Positions 16,007 through 24,138 of a stretch of DNA of 41,883 nucleotides are shown piece after piece. Where the stretch lies: NCBI GenBank assembly GCA_025357755.1, contig JANXOP010000106.1:1-41883 (forward strand). The letters run 5' to 3'. The DNA is from Kofleriaceae bacterium (GTDB lineage Bacteria; Myxococcota_A; Polyangia; Haliangiales; Haliangiaceae). The position numbers and the translations under genes are program-made. Under the pieces are notes generated by a model. It was not told the DNA's origin, did not search any database, and was given only the letters and a program-made list of their open reading frames with translations. The first letter of the stretch is position 1, and each line of letters starts with the position of its first letter.

Positions 16007-17023
16007 TTACTTCCGGTCCGGCCGGCCGGGATGGAGCTTGGCCCAGATCGCTTCGAGTACGGCGGGGACGCCCTCACCGGTCGCGGCCGACATGGCGAGC
16101 AACGTCACACCTTGCGCGGCAAACTCGGCCTGGATCTCGGGAATGTCCTTCGGGTCGATCGCATCACACTTGTTCAGCACCACGATCTGCGGCTTGTCCG
16201 CGAGATCGGGAGCGTAGCTAACAAGCTCGCGATTGATCACGCCGAAGTCATCGAACGGCGACCGATCGGGACCGGTGGTGAACGTGGCTTCGACGATGTG
16301 GACGAGCAGCCGGCAGCGCTCGACATGGCGCAGGAACTGGTGGCCGAGCCCCGCGCCTTCTGAAGCGCCTTCGATGAGACCCGGGATGTCGGCGACGATG
16401 AAGGTCCGCTCTCCACCCGCGATCCGGACCACGCCCAGGTTCGGGGTCAACGTCGTGAACGGGTAGTCCGCGATCTTGGGCCGCGCCCGAGAGATCGCCG
16501 CGATGAACGTCGACTTGCCGACGCTCGGATATCCGAGCAAGCCGACATCGGCGAGCAACTTGAGCTCGAGGCGGACCGTGCGCTTCTCGCCGATCGTGCC
16601 GGGCTCGGCGTGCGTGGGTGCTTGGTTCCACGGCGTCGCGAAGTGGCGATTGCCTTTACCGCCGATGCCGCCCTTCGCGATCACGTAGGTCGCGCCATCG
16701 CTATCGAGATCGACGATGAGATCGTCCTCTTCGTAGACGACGGTACCGACGGGAACCTTGATCGTGATGTCACTACCGGCGTGACCGTACTGATCTTTGT
16801 TGCGACCGTCTTCGCCGCGATCGGCCTTGAAGTGGCGCTTGAACTTGAAGTCGAGCAGCGACGCCATGTGGAAATCAGCGACGAGGTGGATGCTGCCACC
16901 ATCGCCACCATCACCGCCGGACGGACCGCCGTGTGGCACGTTGTCCTCGCGGCGCATGGCGGCGGATCCATTGCCGCCGTCCCCTGCTTTGAGCTCGATA
17001 ACCGCTTCGTCGATGAACGTCAT
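16007..17023 (-). CDS. obg: Obg-family GTPase, ribosome assembly
   Basis: Obg (CgtA) is an essential GTPase for 50S assembly and stress signalling. 338 residues starting MTFIDEAVIELKAGDGGNG, the canonical Obg N-terminus. The Gly-rich Obg fold spans 1-158 (GGPSGGDGGDGGSIHLVAD), followed by the G domain: G1 GYPSVGKS (164-171), switch I FTTLTPNLG, G3 DIPG (212-215), G4 NKCD (284-287). It ends after the G domain, so the C-terminal OCT domain of longer Obg proteins is absent. The frame is open upstream to 17521, but that part is a shadow of the divergent permease gene. obg, rpmA and rplU are a classic set, here separated by an inserted ABC transporter pair. Confidence 0.96.
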   Translation of the reverse strand: MTFIDEAVIELKAGDGGNGSAAMRREDNVPHGGPSGGDGGDGGSIHLVADFHMASLLDFKFKRHFKADRGEDGRNKDQYGHAGSDITIKVPVGTVVYEEDDLIVDLDSDGATYVIAKGGIGGKGNRHFATPWNQAPTHAEPGTIGEKRTVRLELKLLADVGLLGYPSVGKSTFIAAISRARPKIADYPFTTLTPNLGVVRIAGGERTFIVADIPGLIEGASEGAGLGHQFLRHVERCRLLVHIVEATFTTGPDRSPFDDFGVINRELVSYAPDLADKPQIVVLNKCDAIDPKDIPEIQAEFAAQGVTLLAMSAATGEGVPAVLEAIWAKLHPGRPDRK

Positions 17024-17066
17024 GGGAGGGAACTTCCGCGAACCTGGCGCGGGTATATACCAGGCC

Positions 17067-18143
17067 GTGAGCTGGCTGGCCGTCTGGATGCGCGCAGTGA
17101 TCGTGCCGTCCGTCCGGCGCGCCCTGCCGGTCTGGATCGGCGCGGGCATCGTCGGCGGCGTGATCTTCGGGGGAACCGGGATGGCGCCGCGTGATCTGAC
17201 CCAGCTGGCGCTGCGGACCCCGGGGGTGGCGCTCGGGTTGGGGCTCGCGTGGCTGCTGTTGTTCGTGCCCGTGGCGAGGCTCCTGGTGCGCGACGACGCG
17301 ACGCGGTTTCTGAGGTCGCTTCCATCTCCCATGTGGCCGCCGCGGTCGATCGCGGCGACCGCGCTCGTCGTGCTCCAGGTGCCGTGGTTGATGCTGTGGC
17401 TCGTCGGCGAAGGCGGACTGGGCGGTGCGCTCGTGATCGCGTTCACGCCGATCATCGCGGTGCTCGCGCGGGTCCGCACGAAGCCGCCGCGAGACGTGCC
17501 GGTGTGGCGCGGGCCGATCACCGCGCTGCTCGGAGTTTATCTTCGAGCGCTACGCCGGCGCGCGAGCGATGCGCTGCTGCGGGCGGTCGGGTTGGCGCTG
17601 CTGGCCGGTGGTGCCGCGGGTCTGTTCGTGCGTAACAATGCGCTCGCGCCGACGGATGCGAGCGTACTGGCCACGTCGGTGATCGCGGTCGTGCTCGTGC
17701 CCGGCTGGGCCGGCGCGCTGCTGCCGCTCGTCGAGGCGCACGGCCAGGCACGCTGGCTGGCGAGCTCGCTCGGCGCGAGTGATCACGTGCGCGTGGGTGT
17801 GCTCGGCGCTGCGATCGGAATCGTCTATGTCGGCGCGATGGTGATCGCGGTCGTGACCGCGTCGATCGTGGTCCGTGATCTCGCGACGGCGGGGGTGCTC
17901 GTGCCGATCGGCGTGGGGACGGCGATCGGGCTCGCGATGGTGGTCACGCGGGGCGCCGTGTGGGCCGAGGCGAGCCAGACTCCCGCGGCGAAGGTGGTGC
18001 TCGCGAGCATCGTTGCCTCGGCGCTCGCGGTGGTGCTGCTCGGGTGGCTCGGAGCCCTGGGGGTTGTGGCCCTCGCGACATTTGGATGGGTTACCGTCCC
18101 TCGTGCCGTTAGTGATTCCAGCGAGTTGGGAGGCGCAACGTGA
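17067..18143 (+). CDS. Multispanning membrane protein, putative ABC transporter permease
   Basis: 358 residues from GTG 17067; ATG 17088 is a reasonable alternative. About ten hydrophobic segments are visible (for example PVWIGAGIVGGVIFGG, GVALGLGLAWLLLFVPVA, ATALVVLQVPWLMLWLVG, VYVGAMVIAVVTASIVV, ASIVASALAVVLLGWLGAL). No recognisable permease signature is seen, so the call rests on the overlap with an ATP-binding subunit four bases before its stop. A TATATA hexamer at 17053-17058 would place transcription start near the GTG, giving a leaderless or near-leaderless message. The substrate is unknown. The pair splits obg from rpmA/rplU and is read in the opposite direction. Confidence 0.75.
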   Translation: MSWLAVWMRAVIVPSVRRALPVWIGAGIVGGVIFGGTGMAPRDLTQLALRTPGVALGLGLAWLLLFVPVARLLVRDDATRFLRSLPSPMWPPRSIAATALVVLQVPWLMLWLVGEGGLGGALVIAFTPIIAVLARVRTKPPRDVPVWRGPITALLGVYLRALRRRASDALLRAVGLALLAGGAAGLFVRNNALAPTDASVLATSVIAVVLVPGWAGALLPLVEAHGQARWLASSLGASDHVRVGVLGAAIGIVYVGAMVIAVVTASIVVRDLATAGVLVPIGVGTAIGLAMVVTRGAVWAEASQTPAAKVVLASIVASALAVVLLGWLGALGVVALATFGWVTVPRAVSDSSELGGAT

Positions 18144-18784
18144 GTAACGAGTTACCGTCCCTCTCTTTGGAGGGTCTGGTGGTGAAGCGCGGCGGCCGCA
18201 CGATCATCGCGAAGCTGGGGCTTTCGGTGGCCGCGGGCGAGGTGGTCGGCATCGTCGGCAAGAATGGCTGTGGGAAGTCGACGCTGCTGATGGCGATCGC
18301 GGGCGTCCTCGCGCCGACCGAAGGGCGGATTTTGATCGCGGGCGCGAACGTGTGGGGGACGGGAAAGCAGCGGCGCGCGAGCCGACGCGCACTCGGTTAC
18401 GTGCCCGAGAATGCGGATCCGCCGGGGTTCTTGCTCGGCGGCGAGCTGTGGGCGATGTGCGCCGCGAGCCGCGGCGTGGCGGGGCCGAGCGAGGCGCTGA
18501 GAGCGGCGATGGGGCTCGACGAGCTGCGCGAGGTCGCGATCGAGCGGATGTCGCTCGGCCAGCGCCGACGCGCTTGCATCGGAGCGGCGCTGCTCGGTCC
18601 GCCGAAGCTGCTCGTGCTCGACGAACCGGATAACGGGCTCGATGCGAAGCGCATGACTGCGCTCGGCGAGCTGATTTTGGATCACTGTGCCGGCGGCGCG
18701 GGCGCCGAAAATAACAGCGCGATCGTAGCAACCCACGACCGCGATCTGCTCACGCGCATCGCTGCGCGTATCGTCGAGATTTAG
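18140..18784 (+). CDS. ABC transporter ATP-binding protein
   Basis: 214 residues from a GTG that overlaps the permease stop (GTGA). Walker A is GKNGCGKST (40-48), the signature is a variant MSLGQRR (137-143) instead of LSGGQ, Walker B is LLVLDEPDNGLD (157-168) and the H-loop is ATHDRD (197-202). The short length and single domain fit the CcmA/export-type group of small ATPases. Together with the preceding membrane protein it forms a two-gene exporter-like unit of unknown substrate. Its stop codon directly abuts the rpmA stop on the other strand, with no space for a separate terminator. Confidence 0.9.
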   Translation: MSNELPSLSLEGLVVKRGGRTIIAKLGLSVAAGEVVGIVGKNGCGKSTLLMAIAGVLAPTEGRILIAGANVWGTGKQRRASRRALGYVPENADPPGFLLGGELWAMCAASRGVAGPSEALRAAMGLDELREVAIERMSLGQRRRACIGAALLGPPKLLVLDEPDNGLDAKRMTALGELILDHCAGGAGAENNSAIVATHDRDLLTRIAARIVEI

Positions 18785-19072
18785 TTACGCTGCAGCGGCG
18801 GCAGCCGGAGCAGTCGCGGCGACGGGATAAACCGCGACGCGTTGCTTCGTCTTGCCGTAGCGCTCGAACTTGACGATGCCGCCACACTTGGCGAACAGCG
18901 TGAAGTCGCGGCCGATGCCGACGTTCTCACCGGCGTGGAACTTGGTTCCAACCTGGCGAACGAGCACGGCGCCGCCCTTGACGGTCTCGCCGCCAAAGCG
19001 CTTCACGCCGCGCATTTTCGGCTGCGAATCGCGGCCGTTACGAGTCGAACCTTGTCCTTTTTTATGAGCCAT
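18785..19072 (-). CDS. rpmA: 50S ribosomal protein L27
   Basis: 95 residues starting [19 protein letters not shown], with [17 protein letters not shown] and [20 protein letters not shown], diagnostic for L27. The N-terminus lies near the peptidyl-transferase centre; it starts directly with MAHKKG, without the cleaved extension found in Firmicutes. The C-terminus has an unusual alanine run ([10 protein letters not shown]), an extension relative to the usual roughly 85 residues. It follows rplU by 11 bp in the standard rplU-rpmA order and is co-transcribed. Confidence 0.98.
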   Translation of the reverse strand: MAHKKGQGSTRNGRDSQPKMRGVKRFGGETVKGGAVLVRQVGTKFHAGENVGIGRDFTLFAKCGGIVKFERYGKTKQRVAVYPVAATAPAAAAAA

Positions 19073-19083
19073 GGCGGTACTCC

Positions 19084-19404
19084 TTACGCGGCTTCGATGG
19101 CCGAGATCTTGACGGCCGTGAGGTCCTGACGATGACCGTTACGACGGACGTAGTTCTTGCGATGACGCATCTTGAAGACGACGAGCTTCTCGCCACGCGT
19201 CTGCTCGACGATCTCCGCCGTGACTTTGGCGCCTGCAACCGTCGGCTTACCGACGGTCACGGTGGCGCCATCGCCGGACGAGACAAGAAGCACTTGGTCG
19301 AAGATGATCTTGGCGCCAGTGTCGCCTTCGAGCTTCTCGATCAAGAGGGTCTTGCCGGGTTCGGCCCGATACTGTTTTCCACCCGTTTGGATTACGGCGT
19401 ACAT
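19084..19404 (-). CDS. rplU: 50S ribosomal protein L21
   Basis: 106 residues starting [20 protein letters not shown], the canonical L21 start, with [28 protein letters not shown] and a normal C-terminus. The frame is open upstream to 19488, but homology begins at ATG 19404. The first gene of the rplU-rpmA pair. The 73 bp between gatB's stop and its start is the only place for a promoter or leader; I see no clear L21 leader hairpin. Confidence 0.98.
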   Translation of the reverse strand: MYAVIQTGGKQYRAEPGKTLLIEKLEGDTGAKIIFDQVLLVSSGDGATVTVGKPTVAGAKVTAEIVEQTRGEKLVVFKMRHRKNYVRRNGHRQDLTAVKISAIEAA

Positions 19405-19477
19405 GACGTGGGTCTCCGCGAAAAAGCGATTACGAATCGCGGACTTTACGGATCCTGCGGCGAAGGTCAAGTCCCGC

Positions 19478-20962
19478 TTACCGACCAAGTCGTTTGTGCA
19501 ATAGATCCGAGGTGATCACGGGGTTCGCGCGGCCCTGGGTCAGCTTCATGACCTGGCCGACGAAGAATCCGAACAGGCCATCCTTGCCCGCGGCGAACGC
19601 TTCGGCCTGTTTGGCATTGGCCGAGACGACCTGTTCGACGATCTCCCAGAGCGCCGCCTCGTCGCTGATCTGCTGCACGCCGCGCCTCTCGACGATCGCC
19701 GCGGGCGCCTCGCCGGTCTTGTAGGACTCCTCGAAGATCTCCTTGCCGATCTTGCCGCTGATCGTGCCGTTCTCGACGAGGACGACGAGATCCGAGAGGG
19801 TCTGCGCCGACATCGGCGTGTCGTCGATCGTCTTGCCATCGGCGTTGAGCGCGCCGAGCAGCTCGCTCAGCATCCAGTTCGCGATCGTCCGCCCCGATCC
19901 CTGGCCGGAGGAGGCTACAAGGGTTGGCTCCGGACCATGCGCCTTCTCGGCGGCGTCGAAGTAGTCGGCGAGCGCGCGCTCCGAGATCAGGGTGCGCGCA
20001 TCGTCGGGAGAGAGGCCGTGCTGCTTGAGGTACCGCTCGAAGCGCTGGGTCGGGAGCTCCGGCAGGGACTTCAAGATCGAGCCCATCAAGGCGCCGTCCA
20101 CGACGAGGGGCGGGAGATCCGGATCGGGGAAGTAGCGGTAGTCCTCGGCGGTCTCTTTCGAGCGCATCGGCGCCGACGCGCCGAGGTCCGCGTCCCACAG
20201 GCGAGTCTCCTGGATGATCCGCTCGCCCTGCTCGAGCAGGCGAATCTGGCGCGCGATCTCGTGCTCGATCGCGTTCTGCACGAACCGAAACGAGTTGATG
20301 TTCTTGAGCTCGGTGCGCGTGCCGAGCCGGTCTTCGCCGCGCCGACGCACCGACACGTTCGCGTCGCAGCGCAGCTGGCCCTTCTCCATGTCCGCCTCGG
20401 AGATCTCGAGCCAGCGGACGAGGCGATGCAGCGAGCGCATGAACTCGGCGGCTTCCTCGGAGGAGTGCATCGCCGGCGCCGACACGACCTCGACGAGCGC
20501 GACCCCCGCGCGATTGAGATCGACGTGCGAGAACGCACCGACGTGGGTGTTCTTGCCCGCATCTTCTTCGAGGTGGATGCGCGTGAGCGGCACGCGATGG
20601 ATCGCGCCATTCATGACGAGATCCAGGTGGCCATCTTCGCAGAGCGGCTCGTCGTACTGCGAGATCTGGTAGCCCTTCGGCTGATCCGGATAGAAGTAGT
20701 GCTTGCGCGAGAACCGGCAGCGCGCGCGGATCTTGGATCCGGTCGCGACGCCGAGGAGGAGCGCGAGCTCGAGCGCGTGGCGATTGAACTGCGGCAGCGT
20801 GCCAGGCATGCCCAGGACGAGCGGATCGGTGAGCGAGTTCGGCGACGCCCCGAACCTCACGGCCGAGGACGAGAAGGCCTTGGACGTGGTGGCGAGCTGG
20901 ACGTGGACCTCGAGGCCGATCACGGGTTCCCAGTTCTCGAGCAGCTCGTCGAGGGGGCTCAT
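19478..20962 (-). CDS. gatB: Asp-tRNA(Asn)/Glu-tRNA(Gln) amidotransferase subunit B
   Basis: GatB binds the misacylated tRNA and activates the acyl group for transamidation. 494 residues from ATG 20962: WEPVIGLEVHVQLATTSKAF, CRFSRKHYFYPDQPKGYQ, RIHLEEDAGK, GVALVEVVSAPAM and LRCDANVSVR are hallmark blocks, and the C-terminal GatB/YqeY domain ends with VGQVMKLTQGRANP. The start overlaps the gatA stop by four bases. The gatC-gatA-gatB order on the reverse strand is a complete operon. Presence of GatCAB implies the indirect route for Asn-tRNA and/or Gln-tRNA. Confidence 0.97.
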   Translation of the reverse strand: MSPLDELLENWEPVIGLEVHVQLATTSKAFSSSAVRFGASPNSLTDPLVLGMPGTLPQFNRHALELALLLGVATGSKIRARCRFSRKHYFYPDQPKGYQISQYDEPLCEDGHLDLVMNGAIHRVPLTRIHLEEDAGKNTHVGAFSHVDLNRAGVALVEVVSAPAMHSSEEAAEFMRSLHRLVRWLEISEADMEKGQLRCDANVSVRRRGEDRLGTRTELKNINSFRFVQNAIEHEIARQIRLLEQGERIIQETRLWDADLGASAPMRSKETAEDYRYFPDPDLPPLVVDGALMGSILKSLPELPTQRFERYLKQHGLSPDDARTLISERALADYFDAAEKAHGPEPTLVASSGQGSGRTIANWMLSELLGALNADGKTIDDTPMSAQTLSDLVVLVENGTISGKIGKEIFEESYKTGEAPAAIVERRGVQQISDEAALWEIVEQVVSANAKQAEAFAAGKDGLFGFFVGQVMKLTQGRANPVITSDLLHKRLGR

Positions 20963-22431
20963 GCGGGCACGCCTCCCGGGCGCCGTGCACCGAGGCCGAC
21001 CGCGGCTTCGATCACCGCGCCGGTGCGCAGGAGCGTGGCTTCGTCGAGCGGTTTGCCGAGGAGCTGCGCGCCGATCGGCAGGCCCTCGCGGGTGAGGCCG
21101 CACGGCACGCTCATGCCGGGAATCCCGGCGAGGTTGCACGACAGCGTGAACACGTCGCCGAGGTACATCTCGAGCGGCGAGGCCTTGGCGTTGAAGCGGA
21201 ACGCGGCGGTCGGCGTGGTCGGCGTGAGGATCACGTCGACGTGCTGGAACGCCTTGTCGAAGTCGCGCTTGATCAGCGTGCGGATCTGCTGCGCCTTCTT
21301 GTAGTACGCGTCGTAGTAGCCCGAACGCAGCGCGTACGTGCCGAGCATGATCCGGCGCTTGACCTCGGGACCGAAGCCCTGGCCGCGCGACTTGACGTAG
21401 AGGTCGTACAGATTCTTCGCGCCCGCGGCGGCCTTGCCGAACCGGATGCCGTCGTAGCGCGCGAGGTTCGAGGAGGCCTCGGCGGGCGCGACGATGTAGT
21501 ACGCGGCGAGCGAGTGCGTGGTGTTGGGCAGCGAGATCTCGACGAGGATCGCACCGCGTTCGACGAGCGCCTGCTTGGTCTTTTCGAGCGCGGCGCGGAC
21601 GTCGTCGTCGATCGTACCCTCGTAATATTCGTGCGGGATGCCGACGCGGAGGCCCCTCACATCGCCGGTGAGCGCATCGGTGTATTTGGGTACTGGCGCG
21701 TCGAGCGAGGTCGAGTCGCGCGGATCGAGCCCGGCGATCACCTCGAGCATCAGCGCCGCATCGCGCACGCTGCGCGTGAGCGGACCGACCTGATCGAGCG
21801 AGCTCGCGAACGCGACGACGCCCCAGCGCGACACGCGGCCGTACGTGGGCTTGAATCCGACGCAGCCGCAGAACGCCGCGGGCTGGCGCACCGAGCCCCC
21901 GGTGTCGGTGCCGAGGCTCGCGGCACACAGGCCCGCCGCGACTGCTGCCGACGAGCCACCCGACGAGCCGCCCGGGACGCGCGCGGTGTCCCAGGGGTTC
22001 TTGGTCTTCTTGTACGCGCTGCGCTCGGTCGAGCTGCCCATCCCGAACTCGTCGCAGTTCACCTTGCCCAGGATGATCGCGCCGGCGGCGCGCAGCTTCT
22101 CGACGACGGTGCCGTCGTACGGCGGGATCCAGCCCTCGAGGATCTTCGAGCCCGCGGTGGTCGCGATGCCCTTGGTGACCAGCATGTCCTTGAGCGCGAT
22201 CGGCACGCCGGCGAGCGGCCCGAGCGGCTGGTTCGCGGCGCGCGCCTTGTCGACCTCCTGCGCGGCCTTGCGCGCTTCGTCGCTCGAGACCGCGAGGTAC
22301 GCGCCGAGCTCGCGATCGACGTTCGCGATCCGCGCGAGATAGTGATCGACGATGCGCGCGGCGGTGAGCTCGCCCGAGGCGACCTTGGCCGCGGTCTCGA
22401 CGACCGAGAGCCACTGGGTCGGCTCGCTCAC
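20959..22431 (-). CDS. gatA: Asp-tRNA(Asn)/Glu-tRNA(Gln) amidotransferase subunit A
   Basis: Amidase that releases ammonia from glutamine for GatB. 490 residues with the amidase signature and the complete Ser-cisSer-Lys triad: K81 in ALKDML, cis-Ser156 in PGGSSGGSS, nucleophile Ser180 in TDTGGSVRQPA. Other blocks: GILGKVNCDEFGMGSS-like 119-134 and VGPLTRSVRDAALML. It is coupled by four-base overlaps to gatC (upstream) and gatB (downstream). Confidence 0.97.
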   Translation of the reverse strand: MSEPTQWLSVVETAAKVASGELTAARIVDHYLARIANVDRELGAYLAVSSDEARKAAQEVDKARAANQPLGPLAGVPIALKDMLVTKGIATTAGSKILEGWIPPYDGTVVEKLRAAGAIILGKVNCDEFGMGSSTERSAYKKTKNPWDTARVPGGSSGGSSAAVAAGLCAASLGTDTGGSVRQPAAFCGCVGFKPTYGRVSRWGVVAFASSLDQVGPLTRSVRDAALMLEVIAGLDPRDSTSLDAPVPKYTDALTGDVRGLRVGIPHEYYEGTIDDDVRAALEKTKQALVERGAILVEISLPNTTHSLAAYYIVAPAEASSNLARYDGIRFGKAAAGAKNLYDLYVKSRGQGFGPEVKRRIMLGTYALRSGYYDAYYKKAQQIRTLIKRDFDKAFQHVDVILTPTTPTAAFRFNAKASPLEMYLGDVFTLSCNLAGIPGMSVPCGLTREGLPIGAQLLGKPLDEATLLRTGAVIEAAVGLGARRPGGVPA

Positions 22432-22730
22432 GCATCACCGCCGTTGATGATTGCCGGCACGAGGAACGTGTCGCCTTCGCGGGCGGGCGCGCCTTCGAGC
22501 GCTGCACTCGCGGGGAGCGACGGCGCGGCCTCGTCGGAGCGCAGCCGCAGGTCCATCGGCACCGCGTGGGTCATCGCCGGCACCCCCTCGGTCTCGACGG
22601 TGGCGAGCGAGATGAAGTAGCCGAGGATCGCTCCGAGCTCGTCCTGCATCCTCGCCGCTTCGTCGGGCTCGAGGTGCAAGCGCGCGAGCATCGCGATCTC
22701 GTCGACCTCTTTGCGCGTCAGCGTCGGCAC
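22428..22730 (-). CDS. gatC: Asp-tRNA(Asn)/Glu-tRNA(Gln) amidotransferase subunit C
   Basis: 100 residues, family-typical. LTRKEVDEIAMLARLHLEPDE is the conserved N-terminal helix, followed by the LGAILGYFISLATVETEGV helix pair, and the C-terminal VP(A)I motif near the end. GatC acts as the linker that stabilises the GatA-GatB complex. It starts the gatCAB operon and overlaps gatA by four bases; the FadR-type regulator ends three bases upstream and may be co-transcribed. Confidence 0.95.
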   Translation of the reverse strand: MPTLTRKEVDEIAMLARLHLEPDEAARMQDELGAILGYFISLATVETEGVPAMTHAVPMDLRLRSDEAAPSLPASAALEGAPAREGDTFLVPAIINGGDA

Positions 22731-22733
22731 GGC

Positions 22734-23465
22734 TTACTCCGGAAGTGGCTGAGGTTGCAGCTCCGGCCGGCCGCCCATGCGACCCGCGAGCTCCGCGCCC
22801 ATCTTGAGGTACTCGTCGGCGACGCGGCCCGCGGTGTTGACGTCGCCCTTCTCGATCGCGGCGATCAATTCGCGATGATGTTTGCGCACCTGATCCTGCG
22901 GGCCCGCGAGGTTCGCGAGCAGCGGCATGAAGCCACGCACGCCGTCGCGCACGGTGTTGATCAACAGCAGCATGACCTGGTTGCCGCACATCGCGGCGAT
23001 CGCGACGTAGAACTCGAAATCGAGATCGAACAGCTCGGCCGCGTTCGTGGTCTGGTCCGCCTTGTCGGCGAGCGCACGCAGCCGGATGGTGCCGTCTTTT
23101 TGGCCGCGCGCCGCGGCGAGCCGTGCGATCTCGCGGCCCATGATCCGTCGGAACTCGAGGAGGTCGCGGATCAGCTCGGGCTTGCCACCGGCGAGCGGCA
23201 GGAGGTGCTGGACCAGCTCGAGGCCGCCGGTCTCCATGAAGTTTTGGACCCGCGTGCCATCGCCCTGGCGGATCCGCACGAGCCCGAGGTGCTCGAGCTT
23301 CTTGAGGGCCTCGCGCAGCGATGCGCGGTTGACGTGAAGGCGCTTGGACAGCTCGCGCTCCGGCGGCAGCTTGGAGCCAGGCGGATACTGGCCGTTGAGG
23401 ATCAACGCCCGGAGCTGCTCGGCGATCTCTTCAGCTACGCGCTGCTTCTCGACCGGCTTGAGCAT
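22734..23465 (-). CDS. FadR-type (GntR family) transcriptional regulator
   Basis: 243 residues from ATG 23465. An N-terminal winged helix (IAEQLRALILNGQYPPGSK, then LPPERELSKRLHVNRASLR and ALKKLEHLGLVRIRQGDGT) is followed by an all-helical FCD ligand-binding domain (LEFRRIMGREIARLAAARG, FDLDFEFYVAIAAMCGNQV, HRELIAAIEKGDVNTA). FCD members bind organic acids via a metal site of Asp and His residues; the H of RKHHREL is in the right region. The effector is unknown. A GAGGA lies immediately before the ATG, unusually close, so a start further upstream (for example TTG 23489) cannot be ruled out. Its stop is three bases before gatC. Confidence 0.88.
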   Translation of the reverse strand: MLKPVEKQRVAEEIAEQLRALILNGQYPPGSKLPPERELSKRLHVNRASLREALKKLEHLGLVRIRQGDGTRVQNFMETGGLELVQHLLPLAGGKPELIRDLLEFRRIMGREIARLAAARGQKDGTIRLRALADKADQTTNAAELFDLDFEFYVAIAAMCGNQVMLLLINTVRDGVRGFMPLLANLAGPQDQVRKHHRELIAAIEKGDVNTAGRVADEYLKMGAELAGRMGGRPELQPQPLPE

Positions 23466-23585
23466 TCCTCGTGACAGAGGGTAACCCAAGGTCACTCCAA
23501 GTAGAATAGCTTGAGACCCAACCTCTGCGCGTGTTACGGCTGCGGGGTGGGTGCCGTTTCGGGTCAACCAGCGACGGGCGGGAGC

Positions 23586-23831
23586 ATGCGGGTGCTGCTC
23601 GTCGAAGCAGGCACATCGAGCGACGTGTTCGACGTCGTCGAGCTCACCGACACCACGCTGCTGGCGCGCTCGCCCTTCCTGTTCGAGATCGGCGAGGAGC
23701 TCAAGCTCCGGATCGATCGCGATGGATCGATCCGTGATGCCACCGCGCGGATCAAGAGCCACCGCGCCGACGGTGTGAGCGAGCTCGAGCTCCTCGAGCA
23801 GAGCGAGCCGCGTCGCGTGGTCAGCGGCTGA
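23586..23831 (+). CDS. Small PilZ-like protein
   Basis: 81 residues after a GGGAG ribosome site. The pattern is that of a compact beta-barrel: RVLLVEAGTSSDVF, LTDTTLLARSPFLFEIGEEL, LRIDRDGSIRDATARIKSH, GVSELELLEQ. This resembles PilZ domains, but the RxxxR and D/NxSxxG c-di-GMP motifs are not visible, so cyclic-di-GMP binding is doubtful. The call is low-confidence by fold guess. Its stop overlaps the next start by one base (TGATG), so the two small genes are coupled. They lie in front of, and convergent with, the DUF4388-J-TPR gene. Confidence 0.6.
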   Translation: MRVLLVEAGTSSDVFDVVELTDTTLLARSPFLFEIGEELKLRIDRDGSIRDATARIKSHRADGVSELELLEQSEPRRVVSG

Positions 23832-24130
23832 TGCAGGTGGCCGAGCTCGACGAGGTCCAGTACGACCTCGAGCTCGAAGGCGAGCTGGCGCGAGAACAAC
23901 TCTCGCGGCGAGTGTGGGAGAGCAAAGGCTGGGCAACGGTCGCGATCGCGTTTCGCGAGCGCGCGACAACGGGTGCATGGAAGGCGCCGAAGCTCGCGCT
24001 GCTGCGGTTCCGCCGCGTCCACGAGAGCTGGCAGCGCCAGGCGCAGATCACGCTGAGCGGGACCGAGGCACACGCGCTCGCCGGCGAGCTCTCCAGCTGG
24101 TTCGGTGCCGCCGCGCCCGACGACGACTAG
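23831..24130 (+). CDS. Hypothetical protein, coupled to PilZ-like gene
   Basis: 99 residues, unrecognised. It is amphipathic and soluble, with Arg- and Glu-rich helices (LELEGELAREQLSRRVW), a Trp-Gly turn and strand (ESKGWATVAIAFRER) and a second strand-helix (KLALLRFRRVHESWQRQAQ). No signal peptide or TM. It starts on the last base of the preceding stop, so the two are one translational unit and are likely functionally linked. Its tail (APDDD) ends eight bases before the convergent gene's stop. Confidence 0.65.
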   Translation: MQVAELDEVQYDLELEGELAREQLSRRVWESKGWATVAIAFRERATTGAWKAPKLALLRFRRVHESWQRQAQITLSGTEAHALAGELSSWFGAAAPDDD

Positions 24131-24138
24131 CCGCTTGC

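Noticed and set aside
19405..19477. L21 leader RNA upstream of rplU
   Set aside because: The 73-bp interval shows no convincing leader stem-loop.
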